The notes under the pieces were generated by a model that ran no database searches, was not told the DNA's origin, and saw only the letters and a program-made list of their open reading frames with translations. A DNA stretch of 64,000 nt from Cryobacterium sp. MLB-32 (GTDB taxonomy: Bacteria > Actinomycetota > Actinomycetes > Actinomycetales > Microbacteriaceae): contig NZ_JPRS01000004.1 in the NCBI RefSeq assembly GCF_000738085.1, positions 1-64,000 on the forward strand, given 5' to 3'. This document shows, piece after piece, positions 25,785 to 33,321 of this stretch. Both the position numbers and the translations under genes were made by a program. Position 1 is the first letter of the stretch, and each line of letters starts with the position of its first letter.

Positions 25785-26812
25785 ATGAAGATCGGTATCC
25801 TCACCAGTGGCGGCGACTGCCCCGGCCTGAACGCCGTCATTCGCGGCGCCGTCCTCAAGGGCGGACGCGTGCACGATGCCGAGTTCGTCGGCATTCGCAA
25901 CGGATGGCGCGGGCTCGTGGAGGGCGAATTCATGACCCTCGACCGTCACAGTGTGCGTGGCCTGTCCAGACAGGGCGGCACGATTCTGGGCAGCTCACGC
26001 ACGAATCCGTTCGAGGGAGCCAACGGCGGTCCCGAAAACATCCAGCGCAGACTCGACGCCGAGGGCATTGACGCCGTCATCGCTATCGGGGGGGAAGGCA
26101 CCCTCACGGCGGCGCACCGCCTCACCGAGGCCGGTCTGAAGATCGTGGGCGTGCCCAAGACAATCGACAATGACCTCGAAGCGACCGACTACTCGTTCGG
26201 GTTCAACACCGCCGTTGAGATCGCGACGGAGGCCATTGACCGCCTGCGTACCACCGCCGAATCTCATGGCCGGTGCATGGTCGTTGAGGTGATGGGTCGG
26301 CACGTGGCTGGATCGCCCTGCATTCCGGCATGGCGGGCGGTGCGCATGCCATTCTTATCCCCGAGCAGCCCAAGACCATGGAACAGATTTGCGAGTGGGT
26401 CGAGCACGTCCGCGATCGCGGCCGCGCGCCGGTCATCGTGGTGTCCGAGGGCTTTCTGCTGGCCGGTATGGAAAAAGCACACTCCCACAAGGGTCTCGAC
26501 GCCTTCGATCGGCCCCGCCTTGGCGGAATCAGCGAAATCATCGCGCCGCTCATCGAAGAACGCACGGGAATCGAGTCTCGTGCCACGGTTCTGGGGCACA
26601 CCCAGCGCGGCGGCGCACCGTCTGCCTACGACCGCGTGCTCGCCACTCGATTGGGCATGGCCGCCATCGACGCGATCTATGCCTCGCAGTGGGGATCCAT
26701 GGTCTCCCTGCGCGGAACCGAGATCGAGGTCGTCAGCATCGCCGCGGCAACAATCGGACTCAAGAAAGTCTCACCGGCTCGCTACGACGAGGCCGCTGTC
26801 CTCTTCGGATAA
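25785..26812 (+). pseudogene. pfkA: 6-phosphofructokinase, single-base frameshift in the middle
   Basis: This is the glycolytic kinase that converts fructose 6-phosphate to fructose 1,6-bisphosphate (~342 residues). The first part has KIGILTSGGDCPGLNAVIRG, GGEGTLTAAHRL, VPKTIDNDLEATDYSFGF and VEVMGRHV. At about 26304-26308 one G is missing (GTGGC where GTGGGC would give GWIALHSGMAGGAH). The correct sequence resumes in the next frame: ILIPEQPKTMEQICEWVEHV ... TVLGHTQRGGAPSAYDR. GGEGT and not GGDGT at the ATP site suggests a PPi/ATP-type B2 subclass with Asp replaced. The gene is essential-type, so a consensus error is likelier than a true pseudogene. Confidence 0.9.
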
Positions 26813-26859
26813 TCAGCGTGTCGATCCCGGAGATTTCAACGAAGTGGGAGACTGGTGTC

Positions 26860-27084
26860 ATGGTTAGCAATGAGCAGAATGAACAAAACGAGCCGGTGCT
26901 GGACGGCAGCCTCGACGCCACCGATGAGGCCAAGCGTCAGGGGATTCTGGATCAGGTTGCGGCGGATTCGGCGGGTCTGCCGCTTGATGAGGTGATCTTC
27001 CGTCTGACGCAGCGGCTATCCGAGTCCCAGGTGCCCACGAGCGACGAGCGCATTCGCGAACTCGCGGCGAAGATCGTGAGCTGA
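26860..27084 (+). CDS. Small hypothetical protein after pfkA
   Basis: This 74-residue acidic protein (MVSNEQNEQNEPVLDGSLDA ... LAAKIVS) is predicted to be soluble and helical in the second half (GLPLDEVIFRLTQRLSESQV). It lies 47 bp after pfkA on the same strand. I do not recognise it. A weak GGGAGACTGG precedes the ATG. It is short but clean and ends at the repeat array that begins at 27085. Confidence 0.55.
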   Translation: MVSNEQNEQNEPVLDGSLDATDEAKRQGILDQVAADSAGLPLDEVIFRLTQRLSESQVPTSDERIRELAAKIVS

Positions 27085-27180
27085 TTGCAGAGCACGATGG
27101 TTGCAGAGCGCGTTGACCTCAGATCAAGCCGACCACAGATCAAGCCGACGACAGATCAAGCTGATCTCCGGGTGACTTGA
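27085..27180. repeat. Six 16-bp degenerate tandem units
   Basis: Units of 16 bp from 27085 to 27180: two TTGCAGAGC-type, three CAGATCAAGC(C/T)GA-type, and one weaker. They fill the gap between the small protein and the GGDEF gene. Confidence 0.8.
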
Positions 27181-27236
27181 GCCGAGACGGGGTTGAACCC
27201 GCCATTCACTCAAGCGGGGCCCGATCACTGGGTGCA

Positions 27237-28637
27237 TCACGCGCGGAGGGTCGTCACCCGGTCTTTTCCCGCCTGCTTTGACTGGTACATTGCTGAGTCG
27301 GCCAGTCGGAGCATGTCGGTGGCGCTCGGGTGTGCCTGGTCGGTCGGTTCGTAGACAGCCAAGCCTACGCTGGCCGTCAAACGATGCGCGGCAGCGCTCC
27401 CCGTCAACGGCAGCCGTACCGCCAGGCGAATTCGTTCCGCGAGAGCCAGAGCATCGACAGATCGCGCGCTCTCACAGACGATCACGAATTCGTCGCCGCC
27501 GAACCGGGCAACCACGTCCTGTTCACGCACGATGGTTCGCAATCTCCCTGCGATTTCCCGGAGTACGCCATCGCCGACGAGGTGGCCGAGGTGATCGTTC
27601 ACGGCCTTGAAACCGTCGAGGTCGAAGAATATCAACCCCACAGGCGAACCCAGTCGCTGGGCGGAGTCGAGCATCGTGTCGAGCGTTTGATTCAGTAGTT
27701 TTCGGTTGGCGAGACCCGTCAACTGGTCGTACAAGGCAAGGCGTCGGAGTTCATCCTGAAGCCTGATCCGTTCGAGTGCCTCCGTTGACTGGCGGGCCAG
27801 AGCGGCATGCAGTTCCGTAGAGGGTGCGTCGAAGGTGCGCTGACGGCCGTACGAACAGATCAGGACGCCCAGCACACGTGTGCCTGCGCGCAACGGCACG
27901 ACGCTGAGTGCTTCGATGCGGTGGGCCCGCAGAACCTGCTCAAATCCCGGGTAGCATCGTGCGGCCTCGGCAAGGCTCGAAATCGTGACGATCGCGCCGG
28001 AAGTCAGAGCGTCGGCCCAGGGAGTGGGGATGCTTTCGGGGAGGGCGGGATCGATGGGGTGGGTGCCGGCGGCCACCGCCAGAGTTTCTGCGCTGTCCCC
28101 GAGCAGGACAGCGGCGTTCGTCGCGCGGAAGGCCTGCCGCGCGCTGGTGACGACCGCTTCGGCCAGGTCTGTGGCGGTCGTGCAGGCGGCGAATGCCGTC
28201 GAGGCGTTCTGCAGCACCCTCACTCGGGCCTCGGACGATTCGGCGACCCGGCGTGCGGACACCAGCTGGTGCTCCAGATAGTGGCGTTCCGTCGCGTCGA
28301 AGACGGCGGTTCGCACGAAAAGGGGTTCACCATCCGTTGCGAATTTCGTCGTGGCGTTGACGAGAACAGGGAGGGACTTTCCCGCTGCGCAGCGAAGCGT
28401 CAAGGAGACTTCGTGAACCGTGCCTGCAAGTCGCAGAACGGGCACAAAGCGAGTCTGATAGAAAATATGGCTGGCGGGCGTCAGGAGCCGTTCGAAGGAC
28501 CGTCCGATCAGCTCCTCCGGGGAGAGACCCATCCAGGCCGCGAAAGTTCCGTTCGACCTCGTGACCACGCCATGGGGCGTTGTGACGATGTAGCCGCACG
28601 GAGCGTTCTCATACAGGTCTTCGAAAACGCCCGTCAT
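27237..28637 (-). CDS. Diguanylate cyclase with PAS, GAF and GGDEF domains
   Basis: This 466-residue protein makes cyclic di-GMP. The N-terminal PAS domain (residues ~1-115; LYENAPCGYIVTTPHGV, GLSPEELIGRSFERLLTPA) closely resembles the PAS domain of RsbP-type proteins. A GAF domain (residues ~135-290) follows, then a GGDEF domain (residues ~300-465) with the intact signature RFGGDEFVIV and the substrate loop FFDLDGFKAVNDHLGH. There is no EAL domain. Its ATG overlaps the stop of the upstream RsbQ-type hydrolase (ATGA), so the two are translationally coupled, as RsbQ and RsbP are in Bacillus, but with cyclic di-GMP output in place of a phosphatase. Confidence 0.93.
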   Translation of the reverse strand: MTGVFEDLYENAPCGYIVTTPHGVVTRSNGTFAAWMGLSPEELIGRSFERLLTPASHIFYQTRFVPVLRLAGTVHEVSLTLRCAAGKSLPVLVNATTKFATDGEPLFVRTAVFDATERHYLEHQLVSARRVAESSEARVRVLQNASTAFAACTTATDLAEAVVTSARQAFRATNAAVLLGDSAETLAVAAGTHPIDPALPESIPTPWADALTSGAIVTISSLAEAARCYPGFEQVLRAHRIEALSVVPLRAGTRVLGVLICSYGRQRTFDAPSTELHAALARQSTEALERIRLQDELRRLALYDQLTGLANRKLLNQTLDTMLDSAQRLGSPVGLIFFDLDGFKAVNDHLGHLVGDGVLREIAGRLRTIVREQDVVARFGGDEFVIVCESARSVDALALAERIRLAVRLPLTGSAAAHRLTASVGLAVYEPTDQAHPSATDMLRLADSAMYQSKQAGKDRVTTLRA

Positions 28638-29449
28638 CTCAGGTAGGAGGCGATCTCAGCGGCGACCTGCCTGGGCGCGGACAGGTTGAGGCAGTGACCT
28701 GACGCCGGTACGACCACAAAGGTGCTGCCGGTGATTTTGCGGTGGACGTATTCCCCCACGTGGAGCGGGGCGATGGGATCGTCCTGGGACTGGATGATCA
28801 GGGTCGGGGTCGAAACCCGGGTCAGATCGTGCCTGTTGTCCGAGAGAAAGACGACCTCGGCAAAGTGCCGGGCCATCACCGGGTCGGTGGCGCAGAATTG
28901 TGCCGTGAGTTCCTCGCCGAGTTCAGGGCGGTCGGGGTTTCCCATGATGACGGGGGCCATGGCGGTGGCCCAGCCGAGATAGTTCATATCAAGCGCGTCG
29001 ACCAGCGCGTCCAGTTCGGCCTGATCGAAACCACCCCGATAATCGCCGTCGTTGATGTAGCACGGGGACGGGCTGAGGAGCACGAGTCCGGCAATCGATG
29101 CGGGGTCGCGCACGGCAGCGAGCACTCCCATCATCGCTCCCACAGAGTGACCGATGTACACGACGTCGGTGAGCCCGAGCTCTCCCACGATTTCGAGGAT
29201 GTCCGCGGCGTACCCGTGGAGCGAATCATATTTTCCATGATCGTATTGGGTCAGATCCGACCCGCCGGAGCCGACGTGATCGAAGAGAACGATCTGAAAG
29301 TCAGGGGCGAGAGAGTCGGTGACGCCCCGCCACATCTCCTGGCTGCACCCGAACCCGTGACCAAACACGAGTGTGCGACCCTCAGGATTGCCGGAAATGT
29401 GTACGTTATTTCGATGCGAAACATCTACGTGCGTCGGCTGAGTGGCCAT
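28634..29449 (-). CDS. RsbQ-type alpha/beta hydrolase
   Basis: This 271-residue hydrolase matches Bacillus RsbQ, a positive partner of the PAS-containing phosphatase RsbP. Matching stretches include GHGFGCSQEMW, the YIGHSVGAMMG nucleophile elbow (Ser in GHSVG), NYLGWATAMAPVIMGNPDRP, and FCATDPVMARHFAEVVFLSD with the catalytic Asp (DDPIAP) and His (SGHC) further on. RsbQ relatives include the plant KAI2/D14 hormone receptors. Start 29449 gives the RsbQ-like length; ATGs at 29473 and 29506 are also possible. It probably makes or holds a small ligand sensed by the PAS-GAF-GGDEF protein. Confidence 0.9.
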   Translation of the reverse strand: MATQPTHVDVSHRNNVHISGNPEGRTLVFGHGFGCSQEMWRGVTDSLAPDFQIVLFDHVGSGGSDLTQYDHGKYDSLHGYAADILEIVGELGLTDVVYIGHSVGAMMGVLAAVRDPASIAGLVLLSPSPCYINDGDYRGGFDQAELDALVDALDMNYLGWATAMAPVIMGNPDRPELGEELTAQFCATDPVMARHFAEVVFLSDNRHDLTRVSTPTLIIQSQDDPIAPLHVGEYVHRKITGSTFVVVPASGHCLNLSAPRQVAAEIASYLR

Positions 29450-29586
29450 GTTCGTGTTCCATTCAAACAGCATCACCGCTTGCGGAGAGTGCGGATGCCT
29501 GCGCATTCTCTGAGTTCACTCAAGCCTACGTCGGTGAGACGTGAATCGGAAGCACGGTGGCTGTCGGCTGGTCACCGAACCTGCGC

Positions 29587-29841
29587 TCAGGCGAGTTTGG
29601 CCTGAACCTGTGCCAGCGAGGGGTTCGTGGCGCTGGAACCGTCGGGGTAGAGGATGGTCGGAACCGTACGGTTTCCACCGTTGAGGCTCATGACGAGTTC
29701 GGAGGTGCCCTCGACCTCCTCGACGTTGATCTCCCGATAGGCGACGCCCACCCGGTCGAGCTGTGACTTCAGGCGCGAGCAGTAACCGCACCAGGTCGTC
29801 GTGAACATCGTGATCGTTCCGGTTGCGGGTACAAAGTCCAT
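29587..29841 (-). CDS. Mycoredoxin (glutaredoxin-like)
   Basis: This 84-residue thioredoxin-fold protein has an active site CGYC (TTWCGYCSRLKSQLDR) and the cis-Pro in RTVPTILYPDGS. Such proteins reduce mycothiol-mixed disulfides in actinobacteria, which use mycothiol in place of glutathione. Glutaredoxin function with other thiols cannot be excluded. The -10 TACGCT (29848-29853) is 6 nt from ATG 29841, a leaderless start. Confidence 0.92.
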   Translation of the reverse strand: MDFVPATGTITMFTTTWCGYCSRLKSQLDRVGVAYREINVEEVEGTSELVMSLNGGNRTVPTILYPDGSSATNPSLAQVQAKLA

Positions 29842-29847
29842 GATGGC

Positions 29848-29853
29848 AGCGTA
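29848..29853 (-). promoter_or_regulatory. -10 box TACGCT of leaderless mycoredoxin gene
   Basis: TACGCT on the minus strand, 6 nt before ATG 29841. Confidence 0.55.
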
Positions 29854-29885
29854 ACGCGTGGAGCTGTGAGCGAGGCCATGAGCGT

Positions 29886-29891
29886 TAAGAT
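29886..29891 (+). promoter_or_regulatory. -10 box TAAGAT of leaderless Nudix gene
   Basis: TAAGAT plus 6 nt before ATG 29898. It is divergent from the mycoredoxin promoter 32 bp away. Confidence 0.6.
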
Positions 29892-29897
29892 GAATTA

Positions 29898-30371
29898 ATG
29901 ACTTTGCCCCAGGTGTGCGTGTGCTACCTCACCCGACAATCACCGGAGGGAGTGCTCCAGGTTCTGCTGGGACGCAAGAAAAAGGGTCTCGGTCTCGGCA
30001 ACATCGTGGGGCTCGGCGGCAAGCTAGAGCCCGGCGAGAGCGCCGTCGAAGCGGCCGTACGTGAGGTCGAAGAAGAGTCTGGGCTCACGGTCGAGGCCCA
30101 TGACCTGCGGCCATTCGGTGTTCTGACGTACTTGTTTCCGCATCGGGAGTCGTGGAGCCAGGTATCCACTGTGTTCGTGTGCTCGACGTGGGTCGGCACG
30201 CCGCGCGAATCCGATGAGTTGAACCCCGTCTGGTTCGACGTGGACACGCTTCCGGTCGACGAGATGTGGGATGATGCCCGCCATTGGCTCCCCGGCGTTC
30301 TCAGCGGGATTCCGGCCCGGAGAACATTCACGTTCGGGGCAGACCTCAAGACTGTGGTCCCCAATGCCTGA
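29898..30371 (+). CDS. Nudix hydrolase, MTH1/MutT-like
   Basis: This 157-residue protein has a complete Nudix box GGKLEPGESAVEAAVREVEE(ESGL), preceded by RKKKGLGLGNIVG. The GLGNIVGLGGK pattern is like that of the 8-oxo-dGTP hydrolase MTH1 (NUDT1). It is probably a sanitiser of oxidised nucleotides, though Nudix substrates are hard to predict. Its stop overlaps the phosphate transporter gene's start by 8 bp, so the two are in one operon. Confidence 0.88.
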   Translation: MTLPQVCVCYLTRQSPEGVLQVLLGRKKKGLGLGNIVGLGGKLEPGESAVEAAVREVEEESGLTVEAHDLRPFGVLTYLFPHRESWSQVSTVFVCSTWVGTPRESDELNPVWFDVDTLPVDEMWDDARHWLPGVLSGIPARRTFTFGADLKTVVPNA

Positions 30372-31559
30372 CCTCAGCCTGATCGTGGTGCTCGTCATCA
30401 CGCTCGCGCTGGTATTCGATTTCACCAACGGCTTTCACGACACGGCGAACGCCATGGCGACGCCGATTGCGACCGGGGCCATGAAGCCGAAGGTCGCGGT
30501 GGGCGTCGCCGCGTTGCTCAACCTCGTGGGAGCCTTCCTCTCCACGGAGGTGGCCCGCACGATTTCCGGCGGCATCATCGCCGAGGGCGAGAACGGCGTA
30601 CTCATCACCCCGGAACTCATCTTCGCCGGTCTGATCGGCGCCACCGTGTGGAACCTGATCACGTGGCTTCGCGGGCTGCCGTCGAGTTCGAGCCATGCCC
30701 TGTTCGGAGGTCTGATCGGTGCCGCGATCATCGGCATCGGCACGAACGCGGTCGACTACGGGGTGGTGGTGTCCAAGGTGCTGCTCCCGGCGCTGCTGGC
30801 TCCGCTCATCGCCGGCCTGATCGCCCTGATCGCCACCAAGCTCGCGTATTCGATCACCCGCCGCGAACCGGGCAGGCCAGACGGCCGCGGCGCGTTCCGC
30901 AGTGCGCAGATCTTCTCCTCATCGCTGGTCGCGCTTGCCCATGGCACCAACGATGCCCAGAAGACCATGGGCGTGATCACCCTCACCCTCATCGCGGGCG
31001 GGTTTCAGGCGGTCGGCACCGGTCCCACCTTCTGGGTGATCGCGGCCTGCGCCCTGGCGATTGCGCTGGGCACGTATACCGGCGGATGGCGCATCATCCG
31101 CACCATGGGCACCGGCCTCACCGAGGTCAAGCCCGCTCAGGCTTCGCCGCCGAAACGAGCTCGGCCGCCACGATCCTCGCATCGAGTCACCTCGGCTTTG
31201 CGCTCTCCACAACTCAGGTTGCGTCCGGATCCGTCATCGGATCGGGCCTCGGGCGTCGGGGCGCAACCGTGCGCTGGAGTATGGCGATCCGCATCGCACT
31301 GGGCTGGGTGCTCACGCTGCCCGCCTCGGCCATCATGGGTGCCTTTGCCGCGGGGCTCACCCTGTTGGGACCGATCGGAATTGTGCTGGACGCCGTCATC
31401 GGAACCCTCGTGATCGCGGTGTTGTTCCGCTGGTCCCGGCGCAACCGGGTGACCCACAACACCATGCTCAACGACATTGACGACGCCGGTCGAGTCGTCA
31501 GGATCACCAAGACTCGCCGGCGAACACCGGGCCGCGACCGGACGAAGGTGTCGTTGTGA
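30364..31559 (+). pseudogene. Pit-family inorganic phosphate transporter, frameshifted
   Basis: This is a ~398-residue low-affinity phosphate:proton symporter with about ten helices. The N-terminal signature is FDFTNGFHDTANAMATPIAT, and the second repeat is VALAHGTNDAQKTMGVITL, each with the GANDxAN-type motif. At about 31138-31143 one G is missing after CAG (CAGGC instead of CAGGGC). The correct continuation GFAAETSSAATILASSHLGF ... TQVASGSVIGSG lies in the next frame and runs to 31559. ATG 30364 overlaps the Nudix stop. It probably represents a working gene with a consensus error; a true mutation is possible. Confidence 0.88.
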
Positions 31560-31888
31560 TCAGGTGGGACGCATTGGCCATCGTGGCCGGCTCTGCTCTG
31601 CTGTCGACAGTGGTGCTCGTGGGGCTGTTCTCGCTCGGTGTCCGCTTGCTGACGACGGGCGGTCGTGTTCTCCTCGTCGAACCCCAGGAGTTCACGGGGG
31701 CGATCACCGTGCAGTCACCCAAGCGGGCGGCGAAGATGGCGCGACGTGCACGTAAGGCAGCGGTCGCGAGCCCGCTGACTGAGTGGCAGAAGAACGCGGC
31801 CGTTGTTGCCGGTTGTGCCTGTTTCGTGCTGTGTGCCGGCGTGGTGCTCTACGGCGTGTACCTCATCGTTCCGACCTTGCACGCCTAG
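31556..31888 (+). CDS. Small membrane protein of the Pit operon
   Basis: This 110-residue protein has two long hydrophobic helices (about residues 7-33 and 82-107) flanking a cytoplasmic, basic middle (PKRAAKMARRARKAAVASPL). GTG 31556 overlaps the Pit stop (GTGA), so it is translated with the transporter. I recognise no family. Similar two-helix proteins follow Pit genes in related actinobacteria as far as I recall. It could regulate or stabilise Pit. Confidence 0.75.
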   Translation: MIRWDALAIVAGSALLSTVVLVGLFSLGVRLLTTGGRVLLVEPQEFTGAITVQSPKRAAKMARRARKAAVASPLTEWQKNAAVVAGCACFVLCAGVVLYGVYLIVPTLHA

Positions 31889-31918
31889 GGCCCGACGCGA
31901 CGGACGGTCAGTTCCGCT

Positions 31919-31974
31919 GGTCGAGGCGCGACGAAGGAGCGATCGAGACCGCGCGCGTCGGCCCTGCCTCGACC
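31919..31974. repeat. Candidate REP/BIME-like inverted repeat between convergent genes
   Basis: Perfect 9-bp arms GGTCGAGGC (31919-31927) and GCCTCGACC (31966-31974) enclose an internal GGAGCGATCGAGACC-type segment. It resembles the dispersed GGTCGAGGCGCGA...CGAGACC elements of Microbacteriaceae (from memory) and may also act as a terminator for the convergent genes. Confidence 0.5.
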
Positions 31975-31983
31975 GGCGGACGG

Positions 31984-33276
31984 TCACGCCGTTCCGCGCA
32001 CCCGACCGAGCCATGTCATCAGGTGGTAAATGACGATCGCGGCGATCGTTCCGAGCGCGATGCCGTTGAAGGTGAGTGTGCCCGCCGACAACGTGAAGTC
32101 AGCGACGCCGATGATGAGGGCTGTCGCCGCCGTGAACTGGTTCACGGGCTTGGAGAAGTCGACCTTGTTGTCAAGCCAGATCTTCACCCCGATCACGCCG
32201 ATCAGGCCGTAGAGGGCGGTGGTCACACCACCGAGTACGCCCTCCGGGATCGTGTTGATGACGGCGCCGACCTTGGGCGAGAGCCCGAGCAGCACGGCGG
32301 TGAGCCCGGCGACCCAATACGCGGCGGTCGAGTAGATGCGGGTGGCCGCCATCACTCCGATGTTCTCGCCGTACGTGGTCGTTCCGCTTCCGCCGCCGAA
32401 TCCGGCGAGCATGGTGGCCAGTCCGTCGGCGAACAGCGCCCGGCCGGTGAGCCGATTCACCTTCGCATCCGTCATCTGGGCAACGCCCTTGATATGGCCC
32501 ACGTTCTCGGCGATGAGCACCAGGACAACCGGCAGGAATGCCGGAAGTACACCGAATACCACCGCCGGATTCTCGAACGGGTTCGACGGCGCGGTGAACG
32601 GGGGAAGACCGACCCACTCGGCGGAGGCGACCTTACTGAAGTCGACTTCACCCCCGATCACCGCTGCCACGTAACCGACGATCACGCCGAGGAAGATCGA
32701 CAGTCGCCCGAGGATGCCGCGGAACAGCACGGTGCACAGGATGACGGCCAGGAGCGTGATCACTCCGGTGAGCGGCGCCGCCGAGAAGTTGGCCTTGGCC
32801 ACCGGGGCGAGGTTGAAGCCGATCAGGGCTACGATGGCGCCGGAGACCACGGGCGGCATCAGGCGGTCGATCCAGCCGGTCCCCGTGAGCTGCACCACCA
32901 CCCCCACGATCGCGAGCAGCACGCCGACGGCGAGGATGCCGAAGAGGGCGCCGCCCATGCCGGCGGAGGCCGTGGCGGCCGTGATCGGGGCGATGAACGC
33001 GAAGGACGACCCGAGGTAGCTGGGAAGTTTGTTGCCCGTGATCATCAGGAACAGCAGCGTGCCTATACCGGAGAAAAGCAGGGTGGTACTCGGCGGGAAA
33101 CCAGTGATCAGCGGAACGAGGAACGTGGCGCCGAACATGGCCACCACGTGCTGCGTACCGATTCCGATGGTGAGGGGCCAGCTGAGGCGTTCGCCGGGAC
33201 CGACGACCTCCTGGGCTCCGACCGATTTTCCGTCACCGTGCAGGGTCCAGGGCAGTGCCATTGTTTCTCGTTTCAT
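31984..33276 (-). CDS. Uracil permease (NCS2 family)
   Basis: This 430-residue membrane protein belongs to the UraA branch of NCS2 (nucleobase:cation symporter). Family marks are QHVVAMFGATFLVPLITGFP near the N-terminus, FVAFIAP-like SSFAFIAPITAA, and the C-terminal FGGGSGTTTYGENIGVMAAT and AENVGHIKGVA. The start could be ATG 33276 (GAGAG spaced 9 nt) or 33261 (5 residues shorter). It is divergent from the carboxylesterase with only 45 bp between. It would import uracil or other pyrimidines. Confidence 0.9.
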   Translation of the reverse strand: MKRETMALPWTLHGDGKSVGAQEVVGPGERLSWPLTIGIGTQHVVAMFGATFLVPLITGFPPSTTLLFSGIGTLLFLMITGNKLPSYLGSSFAFIAPITAATASAGMGGALFGILAVGVLLAIVGVVVQLTGTGWIDRLMPPVVSGAIVALIGFNLAPVAKANFSAAPLTGVITLLAVILCTVLFRGILGRLSIFLGVIVGYVAAVIGGEVDFSKVASAEWVGLPPFTAPSNPFENPAVVFGVLPAFLPVVLVLIAENVGHIKGVAQMTDAKVNRLTGRALFADGLATMLAGFGGGSGTTTYGENIGVMAATRIYSTAAYWVAGLTAVLLGLSPKVGAVINTIPEGVLGGVTTALYGLIGVIGVKIWLDNKVDFSKPVNQFTAATALIIGVADFTLSAGTLTFNGIALGTIAAIVIYHLMTWLGRVRGTA

Positions 33277-33309
33277 TGTCGTGCTCTCAAACTGATCGTA
33301 GTAAACAAA

Positions 33310-33315
33310 TAGGAT
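33310..33315 (+). promoter_or_regulatory. -10 box TAGGAT of leaderless carboxylesterase gene
   Basis: TAGGAT plus 6 nt (CGGGTC) before ATG 33322. Confidence 0.6.
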
Positions 33316-33321
33316 CGGGTC

